From Alphaproteobacteria bacterium (GTDB lineage Bacteria > Pseudomonadota > Alphaproteobacteria > Sphingomonadales > Sphingomonadaceae), in NCBI GenBank assembly GCA_019232625.1, contig JAFANP010000028.1, positions 99,420-163,419 on the forward strand: a DNA stretch of 64,000 nucleotides, given 5' to 3'. The notes beneath the pieces were generated by a model, which saw nothing but the letters and a program-made list of their open reading frames with translations, ran no database searches and had not been told where the DNA came from. This document shows positions 46,924-55,993 of the stretch, piece after piece (the stretch's first letter is position 1; every line of letters starts with the position of its first letter). Both the position numbers and the translations under genes were made by a program.

Positions 46924-48130
46924 GAAGTCTCCGGTCATGGCAGAGCAGTCCGGCTTGCCGCAAGCGCGACGGTCGGTCCTCGGCCTCGCCGCGGGCGGGC
47001 TGCTCGCCTTCGCCCTTTCCGCCTGCCAGCTCGTCCCGGCGCCGCGCCCCGAGCCGCCGCCGCTTCCGGAGGAGGAGACGCCGCCGCCCGCGCCGCAGCC
47101 GGAGCCGGCGCGTCCGGGCCTTCCGGCCGACGCCGCGCGCAACCGCGTCGCCGTGCTCGTGCCGCTGAGCGGCGCCAACGCCGCCGTCGGCCAGTCGATT
47201 GCGAATGCCGCCAACCTCGCCCTTCTCGACACCGGCGGCGAGCGGATCCGCATCACCGTCTACGACACCGCCAAGGACGGCGCGGCGGCGGCGGCCGGCC
47301 AGGCCCGGACGGAGGGCAACGGCCTGTTCCTCGGGCCGCTCCTTGCCGAGGACGTGCGCGCCGTCGCGACGGTGGCGAGGCCGGCGGGCATCCCGGTCGT
47401 CGCCTTCTCCAACGACGAGAGCGTCGCCGGCGACGGCGTCTATTTGATGGGCTTCACGCCCGGCCAGTCCGTGGAGCGGGTGGTCGCCTATGCCCGCGGC
47501 GCCGGCCTGTCGCGCTTCGGCGCTCTGACTCCGAACGGCGTCTACGGGCGCCGCGCCGCCCAGGCGATGGTGGCGGCGACCCGCTCCGCCCGGCTCGGCG
47601 GGATGCAGAGCTTCGACCGCGATCCCGCCGCGATCAGGGCCGCGGCCGGGCGGCTGGCCGGGCAGGGCCCGTTCGACGCCGTGCTGGTCGCCGACAGCGG
47701 CCGCACCGCGGCGCTCGCCGCGCCGGCGCTGCGCGCCGCCTCACCCGAGGTGCGGCTGCTCGGCACCGAACTGTGGGCGACGGAGGGCTCGCTCGGCGCG
47801 ACTCCGGCGCTGCGCGGCGCCTGGTATGCGAGCGTGTCCGACACGATGTTCGCCCAGCTGCGCACCCGCTACCGCGCCCGCTACGGCACCAACCCCTATC
47901 GCCTCGCCAGCCTTGGCTACGACGCCGTGCTGCTGACGGTGCGGATCGCCAAGGACTGGCGCTTCGGCCGCCCGTTCCCGGAGCGGGCGCTGGGCGATCC
48001 CGACGGGTTCACTGGCATCGACGGCGCCTTCCGCTTCGATCCGGGCGGGGTGGCGGAGCGCTCGCTCGAGGTGCGCGAGGTGACCGCGGCGGGAACGGCG
48101 ATCCTGTCGCCCGCGCCGCGCGGCTTCTAG
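46922..48130 (+). CDS. LpoA-like penicillin-binding-protein activator lipoprotein
   Basis: 402 residues from ATG 46922 (GGGAGGG upstream); ATG 46937 is an alternative. A lipobox LLAFALSACQLVPAP anchors it in the outer membrane, followed by a Pro/Glu-rich linker. The rest is a type I periplasmic-binding fold: NRVAVLVPLSGANAAVGQSI, GNGLFLGPLLAEDVRAVATV, PVVAFSNDESVAGDGVYLMG, and YDAVLLTVRIAKDWRFG. This matches LpoA/ YraM-like proteins that stimulate PBP1A and are usually encoded next to rsmI-yraN, as here. Confidence 0.92.
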   Translation: MKSPVMAEQSGLPQARRSVLGLAAGGLLAFALSACQLVPAPRPEPPPLPEEETPPPAPQPEPARPGLPADAARNRVAVLVPLSGANAAVGQSIANAANLALLDTGGERIRITVYDTAKDGAAAAAGQARTEGNGLFLGPLLAEDVRAVATVARPAGIPVVAFSNDESVAGDGVYLMGFTPGQSVERVVAYARGAGLSRFGALTPNGVYGRRAAQAMVAATRSARLGGMQSFDRDPAAIRAAAGRLAGQGPFDAVLVADSGRTAALAAPALRAASPEVRLLGTELWATEGSLGATPALRGAWYASVSDTMFAQLRTRYRARYGTNPYRLASLGYDAVLLTVRIAKDWRFGRPFPERALGDPDGFTGIDGAFRFDPGGVAERSLEVREVTAAGTAILSPAPRGF

Positions 48131-49347
48131 AGCACGATCTCCCGCAGGATCGCCTCCAGGACCAGCATGCCGCGCGGCGTGACGGCGAGGCGGCCGGCGT
48201 CGCGGGCGAGAAGGCCCTGCGCCTCCAGCCTGCGCACGGCCGGCCAGTCGATCTGCGCTTCCAGCCCGCCGACGTCGATGCCCTCGCGCAGGCGCAGGCC
48301 CATGACCAGCGCCTCGCGCGCCTGCTCGGCCGGTGTCAGCGCCGTCTCCTCGGACGCGCCGCTGCCGCTCCGGGCGAGGGCGGCGAGCCAGTTTTCGGGC
48401 TTCCTGTGGCGGACGGTGGCGAGGCCGCCGCGGCGGCCGTGCGCGCCCGGCCCGATGCCGAGATAGGGCCGGTAGCGCCAGTAAGCGAGGTTGTGGCGGC
48501 TCTCCTCGCCCGGACGGGCGTGGTTCGAGACTTCGTAGGCGGGGAGCCCGGCCCCGCCGGCAAGCGCCTGCGTGAGCTCGTAGAGGTCGGCCGCCTCGTC
48601 GGGGTCGACCGGCGTCAGCGCGCCCTTGGCGGCGAGGGCGGCGAAGCGGGTGCCGGGCTCGATGGTCAGCTGGTAGAGCGAGAGGTGGCCGGTGCCGAAG
48701 CCGAGCGCGCGGCTCAGCTCGGACTCCCAGGCGGCGGCGCCCTGGCCGGGAAGCGCGTAGATGAGGTCGAAGCTGACGCGGCCGAAGTGGCGCTGAGCGA
48801 TGTCGAGCGCCGCCAGCCCCTCCTCGGCGCCGTGGGCGCGCCCGAGGAAGCGGAGCGCCCGGTCGTCGAGGGACTGGAGGCCGAGCGAGACCCGGTTGAC
48901 CCCGGCGGCGGCGAGATCGGCGAAGCGGGCCGCCTCGACCGAGGAGGGATTGGCCTCGAGGGTGATCTCGACCCCGGGCGCGAATCCCCAGTGCCGCCCG
49001 GCGGCGGCGATCAGCGCCGCCACCGTCTCGGGCGGCATCAGCGAGGGCGTGCCGCCGCCGAAGAAGATCGAGCCGAGCGGCTCCCCCGGCCACGCCTCCG
49101 CCTCGGCGGCGAGGTCGCGCAGCAGCGCCTCGCGCCACGCCGCCTGGTCGACCGAGGCGCGGACGTGGCTGTTGAAGTCGCAATAAGGGCATTTGGAGAC
49201 GCAGAAGGGCCAGTGGACGTAGAGGGCGCCGGGCGCTTGCGCCCGCCTCTCCGTCGCCCCGGCCAAGGCCGGGGCCCCCGGTCGCAAGGGCGCGGCGGGG
49301 CTCGCCGAGGTCCCGGCCTTCGCCGGGACGACGATGGGACCGTTCAC
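48127..49347 (-). CDS. hemW: Radical SAM heme chaperone HemW
   Basis: 406 residues from ATG 49347, overlapping the rdgB stop. [20 protein letters not shown] has the CxxxCxxC motif, followed by [20 protein letters not shown] and [20 protein letters not shown]. HemW delivers heme to respiratory enzymes. The first 40 residues ([20 protein letters not shown] on) are absent from usual HemW and are translated from palindromic repeats at about 49253-49335. The true start may be an internal site nearer ALYVHWPF. Confidence 0.93.
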   Translation of the reverse strand: MNGPIVVPAKAGTSASPAAPLRPGAPALAGATERRAQAPGALYVHWPFCVSKCPYCDFNSHVRASVDQAAWREALLRDLAAEAEAWPGEPLGSIFFGGGTPSLMPPETVAALIAAAGRHWGFAPGVEITLEANPSSVEAARFADLAAAGVNRVSLGLQSLDDRALRFLGRAHGAEEGLAALDIAQRHFGRVSFDLIYALPGQGAAAWESELSRALGFGTGHLSLYQLTIEPGTRFAALAAKGALTPVDPDEAADLYELTQALAGGAGLPAYEVSNHARPGEESRHNLAYWRYRPYLGIGPGAHGRRGGLATVRHRKPENWLAALARSGSGASEETALTPAEQAREALVMGLRLREGIDVGGLEAQIDWPAVRRLEAQGLLARDAGRLAVTPRGMLVLEAILREIVL

Positions 49348-49951
49348 CCCAGCGCCGCCACCAGCTTGCGGAAGGCCTCGGCGCGGTGGCTGATGCGGTG
49401 CTTCTCGGCCTGGTCCATCTCGCCGAAGGTCTGGGTGCCGCCGGCCGGGACGAACATCGGGTCATAGCCGAAGCCCTTGTCGCCGCGGGGCGGCCAGACC
49501 AGCATCCCCTCCACCCGGCCCTCGAACCATTCGGCATGGCCGTCCGGCCAGCACAAGGCGAGCGCGCAGGTGAAATGGGCGGAGCGGCTCGCCTCCGGGC
49601 CGAGCGCCTCGAGCTCGTTCCAGACGCGGCGCATGGCGTGGCCGAAGTCCCGCACGTCCGGCCGATCGTCGGCGATCGCCCAGCGCGCCGAGAAGATGCC
49701 GGGGCGGTCGCCGAGCGCCTCGACGCACAGGCCGCTGTCGTCGGCGAGGGCGGGCAGGCCCGCCAGGTCCGCCGCCGCCCGCGCCTTCAGATCGGCGTTC
49801 TCGATGAAGTCGACCCCTATCTCCTCCGGCTCGGGCAATTCCAGCTCCGCGGCGGAGACGGGCTCCACGCCATAGGGCCCGAGCAGGTCGCGGATCTCGC
49901 GCACCTTGCCCTCATTGTGGCTGGCGATGACCAGCCTTCCGGCGAGCTTCC

Positions 49952-49955
<4 letters not shown>
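49344..49955 (-). CDS. rdgB: Non-canonical purine NTP pyrophosphatase RdgB (HAM1)
   Basis: 203 residues. [60 protein letters not shown] and [10 protein letters not shown] through GYDPMFVP match the ITPase family. It removes dITP, dXTP and similar from the nucleotide pool. It overlaps hemW (ATGA) downstream and rph (4 bases) upstream, forming rph-rdgB-hemW. Confidence 0.97.
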
Positions 49956-50668
<713 letters not shown>

Positions 50669-50748
50669 TCCTGTCTCCTCGAAAGCGCGCGCTTTAGACA
50701 GCGGCCGTTCAGCGGTCCAGCCGCAAGCTCGTGCGAGGAGGTGGCGCG

Positions 50749-51234
50749 ATGAGGACGTTATTGCTTGCAGCCGCGGCGCTGGCCGCAACCCCGGCCGGCG
50801 CCAAGCCGGTGGAGAGCCTGAGCTTCGAGACGGGGCCCTGCTTCGGCGCCTGCCCCGTCTACAAGGTGACCGTGCGCTCGGACGGGACGGGCGTCTTCGA
50901 AGGCCGCCGCTTCACCTCGGTGACGGGCACCCGCACCTTCCGGCTCACGGCCGCCCAATATCGCGCCTTCGCCGCCCATCTCGCGCCGCTGCGCCCCGCG
51001 CGCGGCAGCCGCCGCCTGGAAGGGGATGCGTGCCGATCGATGGCGACCGACCTGCCGTCGGCACAGATCGTCTGGAGCCGGCCCGGCGCCGCGCCGCAGA
51101 GCCTCTATTTCTATTTCGGCTGCGACATGGAGCGAAACCGCGCGCTGGCGCTGCGAATCGAGACGGCGCCGCGGCTTCTGCCCATCGCGCGCTTCATCCG
51201 CGATCCCGCGGCGCCGCCGCCTGCGGGCCGGTGA
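50749..51234 (+). CDS. Secreted DUF6438-like protein
   Basis: 161 residues from ATG 50749. Signal peptide [18 protein letters not shown], then [20 protein letters not shown] followed by [11 protein letters not shown], the DUF6438 motif (GPCxGxCPxYxVxV..dGxxxYxG) with a Cys pair. A second Cys pair lies at [10 protein letters not shown] and YFGCDMERN. Function unknown, presumably periplasmic. It is inserted between rph and hrcA, which are adjacent and divergent in many relatives. Confidence 0.8.
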   Translation: MRTLLLAAAALAATPAGAKPVESLSFETGPCFGACPVYKVTVRSDGTGVFEGRRFTSVTGTRTFRLTAAQYRAFAAHLAPLRPARGSRRLEGDACRSMATDLPSAQIVWSRPGAAPQSLYFYFGCDMERNRALALRIETAPRLLPIARFIRDPAAPPPAGR

Positions 51235-51316
51235 GCGGCGCGAGGGGCGTTCACGAGCGACCGCCCCCGTTCATGAGCCGTTGAGCGGCGGAGCGGCCTC
51301 GCCTACATCCGTGGCC

Positions 51317-52360
51317 ATGGCGCCAACGCCCGTCAGCGAGATGACCGAACGCGCCCGGGAGGTGTTCCGGCAGGTGGTCGAGAATTATCTCGGCTCCGGG
51401 GCCCCCGTCGGCTCGCGCACCATCTCGCGGCTGCCCGGCATCAACCTCTCGCCCGCCTCGATCCGCAACGTGATGCAGGATCTGGAGGAGCTGGGGCTGC
51501 TCAGCCACCCCCACACCTCCGCCGGCCGGGTGCCGACCGAATCCGGCCTGCGCCTCTTCGTCGACGGGATGATGCAGGCGGCTGAGCCGAGCGCCGAGGA
51601 GCGCGCCGCGATCGAGGCGCGGCTGGAGCGGGGCGGGCCGATCGAGGAGGCGCTGTCGGCGGCGACGGCGGCGCTGTCGGGCCTCTCCGCCTGCGCCGGC
51701 ATCGTCCTCGTCCCCAAGCGCGAGCCGGTGCTGCGCCAGCTCGGCTTCGTCCAGCTCTCCGCCACCCAGGCGCTCGCGGTGATGGTGGGCGAGGAAGGAA
51801 GCGTCGAGAACCGCGTCGTCGACATTCCGCCCGGCACGACCTCCTCGGCGCTGGCCGAGGTCGGCAATTATGTCGGCGCCCGCCTGGCCGGCCTGACCCT
51901 GCCGGAGGCGCAGCGGCGGCTGGCGGGGGAGATACGCGCCGGGCGGGACGCCCTCGACGAGGCGTCGCGGGCGCTGATCGACCGCGGCCTCGCGGTCTGG
52001 TCGCAGGACGGCGCGCAGCGCTCGGTGCTGATCGTGCGGGGCCAGGCGAACCTGCTGGAGCCCGGCGCCGCCGCGGACCTGGAGCGGGTGCGCCAGCTGC
52101 TCGACGAGCTGGAGGACAAGGAGGAGATCGTCCGCCTGCTTGAGAGCGCAAGCGCCGGCCAGGGGATGAAGATCTTCATCGGCTCGGAGAACAAGCTGTT
52201 CGCCTTGTCCGGCTCTTCGGTGATCGCCGCGCCCTATCGCGGGCGGGAGGGAAAGGTGGTCGGCGTCGTCGGCGTGATCGGCCCGACGCGGTTGAACTAC
52301 GCGCGCGTCGTACCCATGGTGGATTTCACGGCACAGGCACTATCGAGATTGATGGCATGA
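51317..52360 (+). CDS. hrcA: Heat-inducible transcription repressor HrcA
   Basis: 347 residues from ATG 51317. N-terminal winged helix with GSGAPVGSRTISRLPGINLS then PASIRNVMQDLEELGLLSHP and HTSAGRVPTESGLRLFVD, and C-terminal GAF-like and insertion domains ending NYARVVPMVDFTAQALSRLM. HrcA represses chaperone genes by binding CIRCE (TTAGCACTC-N9-GAGTGCTAA). No CIRCE was seen upstream of hrcA or dnaK here, so its likely targets (e.g. groESL) are outside the window. Confidence 0.96.
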   Translation: MAPTPVSEMTERAREVFRQVVENYLGSGAPVGSRTISRLPGINLSPASIRNVMQDLEELGLLSHPHTSAGRVPTESGLRLFVDGMMQAAEPSAEERAAIEARLERGGPIEEALSAATAALSGLSACAGIVLVPKREPVLRQLGFVQLSATQALAVMVGEEGSVENRVVDIPPGTTSSALAEVGNYVGARLAGLTLPEAQRRLAGEIRAGRDALDEASRALIDRGLAVWSQDGAQRSVLIVRGQANLLEPGAAADLERVRQLLDELEDKEEIVRLLESASAGQGMKIFIGSENKLFALSGSSVIAAPYRGREGKVVGVVGVIGPTRLNYARVVPMVDFTAQALSRLMA

Positions 52361-52893
52361 ACGAAGACCAGGACCTCCAGGAACAGACCAACCCGGCGCA
52401 GGGCGGCGGCGAGGAGCAGACGCCCGAGCAGGACCTCGGCGATCTCGTCAGGGAGCTGGAGGAGGTGCGACAGCACGTCCTCTACGCCCAGGCGGAGACT
52501 CAGAACGTCCGCCGCAGGCTGGAGCAGGAGAAGCTCACCGCCGCCACCTACGCCTCTACCGGCTTCGCGCGCGACATGCTGAGCGTGAAGGACAATCTGG
52601 ACCGCGCCCTCTCGGCCGTCCCGGAGGATCTGAAGCAGGACGAGCGGATGAAGGCGCTGGTCACCGGCATCGAGGCGACCTCGCGCGAGCTCGACAGCGT
52701 CTTCGCGCGGAACGGAATCACCCGGATCGACGCGCTCGGCCAGCCGCTCGACCCCAACCGCCATCAGGCGATGGTCGAGATCCCCTCCGCGGACGCGGAG
52801 CCGGGCACGGTCGTTCAGGAGATGCAGGCGGGCTACATGATCAAGGACCGCCTTCTGCGGCCGGCCATGGTCGCGGTCGCCAGGAAGGGCTGA
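52357..52893 (+). CDS. grpE: Nucleotide exchange factor GrpE
   Basis: 178 residues, overlapping hrcA by four bases. Acidic N-terminus, long coiled coil (LVRELEEVRQHVLYAQAETQ NVRRRLEQEK region), then FARDMLSVKDNLDRALSAVP and C-terminal beta domain HQAMVEIPSADAEPGTVVQE MQAGYMIKDRLLRPAMV. It exchanges ADP on DnaK, which is encoded 9.8 kb to the right. Confidence 0.97.
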   Translation: MNEDQDLQEQTNPAQGGGEEQTPEQDLGDLVRELEEVRQHVLYAQAETQNVRRRLEQEKLTAATYASTGFARDMLSVKDNLDRALSAVPEDLKQDERMKALVTGIEATSRELDSVFARNGITRIDALGQPLDPNRHQAMVEIPSADAEPGTVVQEMQAGYMIKDRLLRPAMVAVARKG

Positions 52894-52919
52894 TCCTCGG
52901 CGGCTTCACGTCGGCTGCA

Positions 52920-52967
52920 GAAATGGGGACACGTACTTTCTCGCGAAAAAGTACGTGTCCCCATTTT
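52920..52967. repeat. REP-like element, family B
   Basis: AAATGGGGACACGTACTTTC followed by TCGCGAAAAAGTACGTGTCC and CCATTT. Cleanest family-B copy; it lies 27 bases after the grpE stop and could terminate hrcA-grpE. Confidence 0.92.
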
Positions 52968-53042
52968 CGTGTCCTGTCCGTGTGCGTTTTCTCTTTACCT
53001 CTCGCAGAGAACTCTGTAAGGCAGAGTGGAAGGAGAGGGACG

Positions 53043-53606
53043 ATGGCTATATCACCGACACAGGCGGCGGCCGCGCTGGACGAGATCGAGGCGACGGAGC
53101 AGCGGACCCGCGCCGCGGGGGGCTATGCGATCGCGAGCCCCTATCTGATCCTCTGGGGCGTGCTGTGGACGATCGGCTATGCCGGCTGCGCGTTCGCCCC
53201 GCCGGCAAGATGGGGGCTGGTATGGCTGCCGCTCGTCCTCATCGGCGCGGGCGGCTCCGCATGGCTGGGAGGACGGGCGCCCAAGGGGCGGCGCGGGGAA
53301 GGCGGCGCGCTGGCGCGCTCGATGGCGATGGCGGCGGCGATCGGCGCGTTCATCGGCGCGGTCTACTACGTCTTCCGGCCGGCCGGGACGCTCCCCTACC
53401 TCGTCTTCCCGGCACTGATCGTCGGCCTCGTCTACACGCTGGCCGGGACGGTCGCGCGCCTGCCGCGCTTCGCCTGGATCGGAGTCGCGATCTTCGTCCT
53501 CACCATGGCCGGCTACGTCGCGCTGCCGGACTGGATGGCGCTGTGGACGGCGGCCGTCGCCGGCGGCGGCCTCGTGCTCGGCGGCCTCTGGCTGCGGAGG
53601 GTGTGA
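53043..53606 (+). CDS. Five- to six-helix membrane protein of unknown function
   Basis: 187 residues from ATG 53043, preceded by GGAAGGAGAGGG. A soluble N-terminus (SPTQAAAALDEIEATEQRTR) leads into paired TM helices: YLILWGVLWTIGYAGCAF, WGLVWLPLVLIGAGGSAWLG, AMAAAIGAFIGAVYYVF, LVFPALIVGLVYTLAGTV, WIGVAIFVLTMAGYVALP and WTAAVAGGGLVLGGLWL. Such proteins are often paired with a small wHTH regulator, as here. Function unknown. Confidence 0.8.
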   Translation: MAISPTQAAAALDEIEATEQRTRAAGGYAIASPYLILWGVLWTIGYAGCAFAPPARWGLVWLPLVLIGAGGSAWLGGRAPKGRRGEGGALARSMAMAAAIGAFIGAVYYVFRPAGTLPYLVFPALIVGLVYTLAGTVARLPRFAWIGVAIFVLTMAGYVALPDWMALWTAAVAGGGLVLGGLWLRRV

Positions 53607-53607
53607 G

Positions 53608-53907
53608 TTGGACGGGCCGGACGAAATCATCCACCAGTCGCTGCGCCTGCGGATCATGGCCGCGCTTCACGCCGCGCGCGGCGGGGAGGGCGTGGAGTTC
53701 AACCGGCTGAGGGCGCTGGTCGGCGCCACGGACGGCAATCTCGGCAGCCACCTCACGACCCTGGCGGGCGCGGGCTACGTGTCGCTCGAGAAGGACTTCG
53801 TGGGGAAGAAGCCGCGCACCCGCGCCTCGATCAGCGCCGACGGCGCGCGCGCCTTCCGCGCCCATACGGACTATCTGCGCGGAATCCTCGACTCGGCCGA
53901 GGGATGA
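53608..53907 (+). CDS. Winged-helix transcriptional regulator (HTH_34-like)
   Basis: 99 residues from TTG 53608, one base after the upstream stop and 7 bases after GGAGG. IIHQSLRLRIMAALHAARGG, VEFNRLRALVGATDGNLGSH and LTTLAGAGYVSLEKDFVGKK then PRTRASISADGARAFRAHTD match the small MarR/ArsR-like PF13601 winged helix, recognition helix being DGNLGSHLTTL. It likely regulates its membrane-protein partner's operon. Confidence 0.88.
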   Translation: MDGPDEIIHQSLRLRIMAALHAARGGEGVEFNRLRALVGATDGNLGSHLTTLAGAGYVSLEKDFVGKKPRTRASISADGARAFRAHTDYLRGILDSAEG

Positions 53908-53925
53908 AGGCCGGAGCGGGAAGGG

Positions 53926-54114
53926 GGAATGGGGACAGTAACTATTTTCCCGCAGGCCCCGGCTGTCCCGCAGGCAAGCCTGGAAAATAGTTACTGTCCC
54001 CATTTTGCGGCGTCGGGGACGGAATGGGGACAGTAACTATTTTCCCGCAGGCCCCCGGCTGTCCCTCAGGCAAGCTCGGGAAAATAGTTACTGTCCCCAG
54101 GCCGCCGTCCCCAG
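53926..54114. repeat. Two tandem REP-like elements, family A
   Basis: Two complete copies: AATGGGGACAGTAACTATTT...AAAATAGTTACTGTCCCCAT at 53928-54003 and again 54022-54100, each with a similar TCCCGCAGGC...CAGGCAAGC centre. They are recent-looking duplicates. They lie between the convergent regulator and PH-domain genes. Confidence 0.92.
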
Positions 54115-54122
54115 GCCGCCGT

Positions 54123-54566
54123 TCAGATGTCCTCCTGGACCATGTCGATCTCGCGGACGCGGCGGCGCTGGCGGGCCTTGTCGACGAGGTCGCGCAGCCG
54201 CTCGCGCCGCTCCTGCGCGCGCTCGACGAAGGGGATGACGAGCGCGCCCGAGCGGGTGGTCTCGTCGCTGGAGAGGATGGTGATGGTGCCGATCCCCGCC
54301 CATTGGTTGAGCAGGCTGAAGTCCAGCCTTATGTCCTTGACGCGATAGAGCTCGATCTCGTCGACGCTCTTCATGAGGATGCCGCGGCGGATGACGAGGC
54401 GTTCGCCGGTCACCTCGAAGGTGGCGCCGATATTCTCGATCCAGCGGACGAGCACGATCAGCAGCCCGACGCCGACGAGGCACAGGACGAGCGTCCCCCA
54501 GCCGGCGAGGGTGCCGCGCAGCCACCCCCAGGTCGAGGAGCGGAAGCGGTCGAGCGGCTGGTCCAT
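54123..54566 (-). CDS. PH-domain (bPH2/YdbT-like) membrane protein
   Basis: 147 residues. One or two TM helices near the N-terminus (TLVLCLVGVGLLIVLVRWIE) followed by a bacterial PH domain: ATFEVTGERLVIRRGILMKS, VDEIELYRVKDIRLDFSLLN, ITILSSDETTRSG. A charged C-terminal helix (RERLRDLVDKARQRRRVREI) follows. Function unknown; such proteins are associated with membrane stress or export. Confidence 0.85.
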   Translation of the reverse strand: MDQPLDRFRSSTWGWLRGTLAGWGTLVLCLVGVGLLIVLVRWIENIGATFEVTGERLVIRRGILMKSVDEIELYRVKDIRLDFSLLNQWAGIGTITILSSDETTRSGALVIPFVERAQERRERLRDLVDKARQRRRVREIDMVQEDI

Positions 54567-54577
54567 CTACGGTCTCC

Positions 54578-55819
54578 TCAGTGGACGGCGCGGTTCTGGC
54601 GCTCGCTCTTGGCGGCGAGCGCGAAGCGCGGTTCGGCATGGGCGAGGCGGCCTTCGAGCAGGGCGGCGGCGTAGCGGCCGACGGCCGGGCCGTGCTTGAA
54701 GCCGTGGCCCGAGCCGGCGCCGACCAGCAGCACGTTGGGCCGCGACGGGTGGAAATCGACCAGGAAGTCGCCGTTGGCGCTGTTCTCATATTGGCAGACC
54801 CGCGCCTCGCTGAGCGGCCGGCCGCGCATCGCGGGGAAGCGGCGCTCCATGAAGGCGCGCACCTCGGCCAGGGCGGCGGGGGAGGGGATCCGGTCCCCTC
54901 CGTCCGGGTCCATCGGCGGGCCGTGCGCGTCGTGCGCGATCTTGAAGCCGCGCCCCTCGAGGTCGGGAAAGCCGTAGAATATGTCGCCGCCGTTGAAGTC
55001 GGCCCAGCCCGGCAGGCGCCCCACCTGGAAGTCGCTTCCGCCCGCCGGCGGGGCGAAGAAGAAGACTTCCTGGCGGGTCGGGAAGATGCGGCTGCCGAGC
55101 AGGCTCGGGAACAGCTTCGGCAGCCACGGTCCGCAGGCGAAGACGAAGCGCGCGGCGCGCAGGGCCGTGCCGTCGCTCAGGATGATGCGCTCCAGGGGTC
55201 CCTCTCCCGCCTCGGGCGGCGCCACCGCGGCGCGGCGATACTCGCCGCCGGCCGCGACGAACTCCGCGACCAGGGTCTGGACCGCGCGGCGGGCCATCAG
55301 CGCGCCGAACGCCGGCTCGTAGAGGCCGATCTCGATCCCCTCGAAGTCGATCTGCGGGAAGCGACGCGCCATCGCCGCGCGCTCCAGCACCTCGGTCGGG
55401 AGCGCGAGGCGGCGGTGGACCTCGATGGTGCGCGCGACATAATCCTCGCGGGTGGGGAAGAAGAAGAGCACGCCCGCCTGGTGGAGGATCGGCAGCCCCG
55501 CTCGGGAGGAGAGGGACTTCCACTCGGCGAGCGATTCCCAGGCGAAGCGGGTGTAGATCTCGTCGGCGCCGTAGCTGCCGCGGGTGAGGCGGGACTCGCC
55601 GCCCGAGGAGGCGCGGGCATGGGCCGGGCCCCAGGCGTCGAGGAGGAGGACGCGGCGGCCGAGCCGCTGGAGGTGGCGGGCCGTCCACGCCCCGAACACG
55701 CCGGCGCCGACGACCACCACTTCGGGCCCCCGCGCGGCGCCCGTCGCGGGGCCGGCGAGGCCCCCCGCCAGCGTCGCGGCGCCGGTCTTGAGCGCGGTTC
55801 GGCGGGACATATCGTCCAT
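54578..55819 (-). CDS. FAD-dependent oxidoreductase, sarcosine/N-methyltryptophan oxidase-like, exported
   Basis: 413 residues from ATG 55819 (MSRR at 55810 is an alternative). MSRRTALKTGAATLAGGLAG is a Tat-type signal. VVVVGAGVFGAWTARHLQRL GRRVLLLDAW is the Rossmann FAD motif, RLTRGSYGADEIYTRFAWES and CQYENSANGDFLVDFHPSRP with VLLVGAGSGHGFKHGPAVGR match the DAO/SolA family. It likely oxidises an N-methyl amine to release H2O2; a cysteine for covalent flavin is C337-like in CQYEN, but substrate is unknown. Confidence 0.88.
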   Translation of the reverse strand: MDDMSRRTALKTGAATLAGGLAGPATGAARGPEVVVVGAGVFGAWTARHLQRLGRRVLLLDAWGPAHARASSGGESRLTRGSYGADEIYTRFAWESLAEWKSLSSRAGLPILHQAGVLFFFPTREDYVARTIEVHRRLALPTEVLERAAMARRFPQIDFEGIEIGLYEPAFGALMARRAVQTLVAEFVAAGGEYRRAAVAPPEAGEGPLERIILSDGTALRAARFVFACGPWLPKLFPSLLGSRIFPTRQEVFFFAPPAGGSDFQVGRLPGWADFNGGDIFYGFPDLEGRGFKIAHDAHGPPMDPDGGDRIPSPAALAEVRAFMERRFPAMRGRPLSEARVCQYENSANGDFLVDFHPSRPNVLLVGAGSGHGFKHGPAVGRYAAALLEGRLAHAEPRFALAAKSERQNRAVH

Positions 55820-55993
55820 TCCCCCATCCTTCCGCGCCGAACCTCCGACGGCGCGGCAGCCCTGTCAACCGCGGCGCCCGCTGTCGCTTTACGGCAACAG
55901 CCGCGATCCATTTCCATCCGCCGGCGCCGACTTGCCTTGTCTCCCCGGGGTGGGACGAGGCATTGTGACGTCACCGTAACGTGGGAGGGACGT

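Noticed and set aside
51235..51316. CIRCE operator upstream of hrcA
   Set aside because: No TTAGCACTC-N9-GAGTGCTAA or close variant is visible; only a weak GTTGAGC/CCTACATC pair that is too poor to call a sigma-32 promoter.
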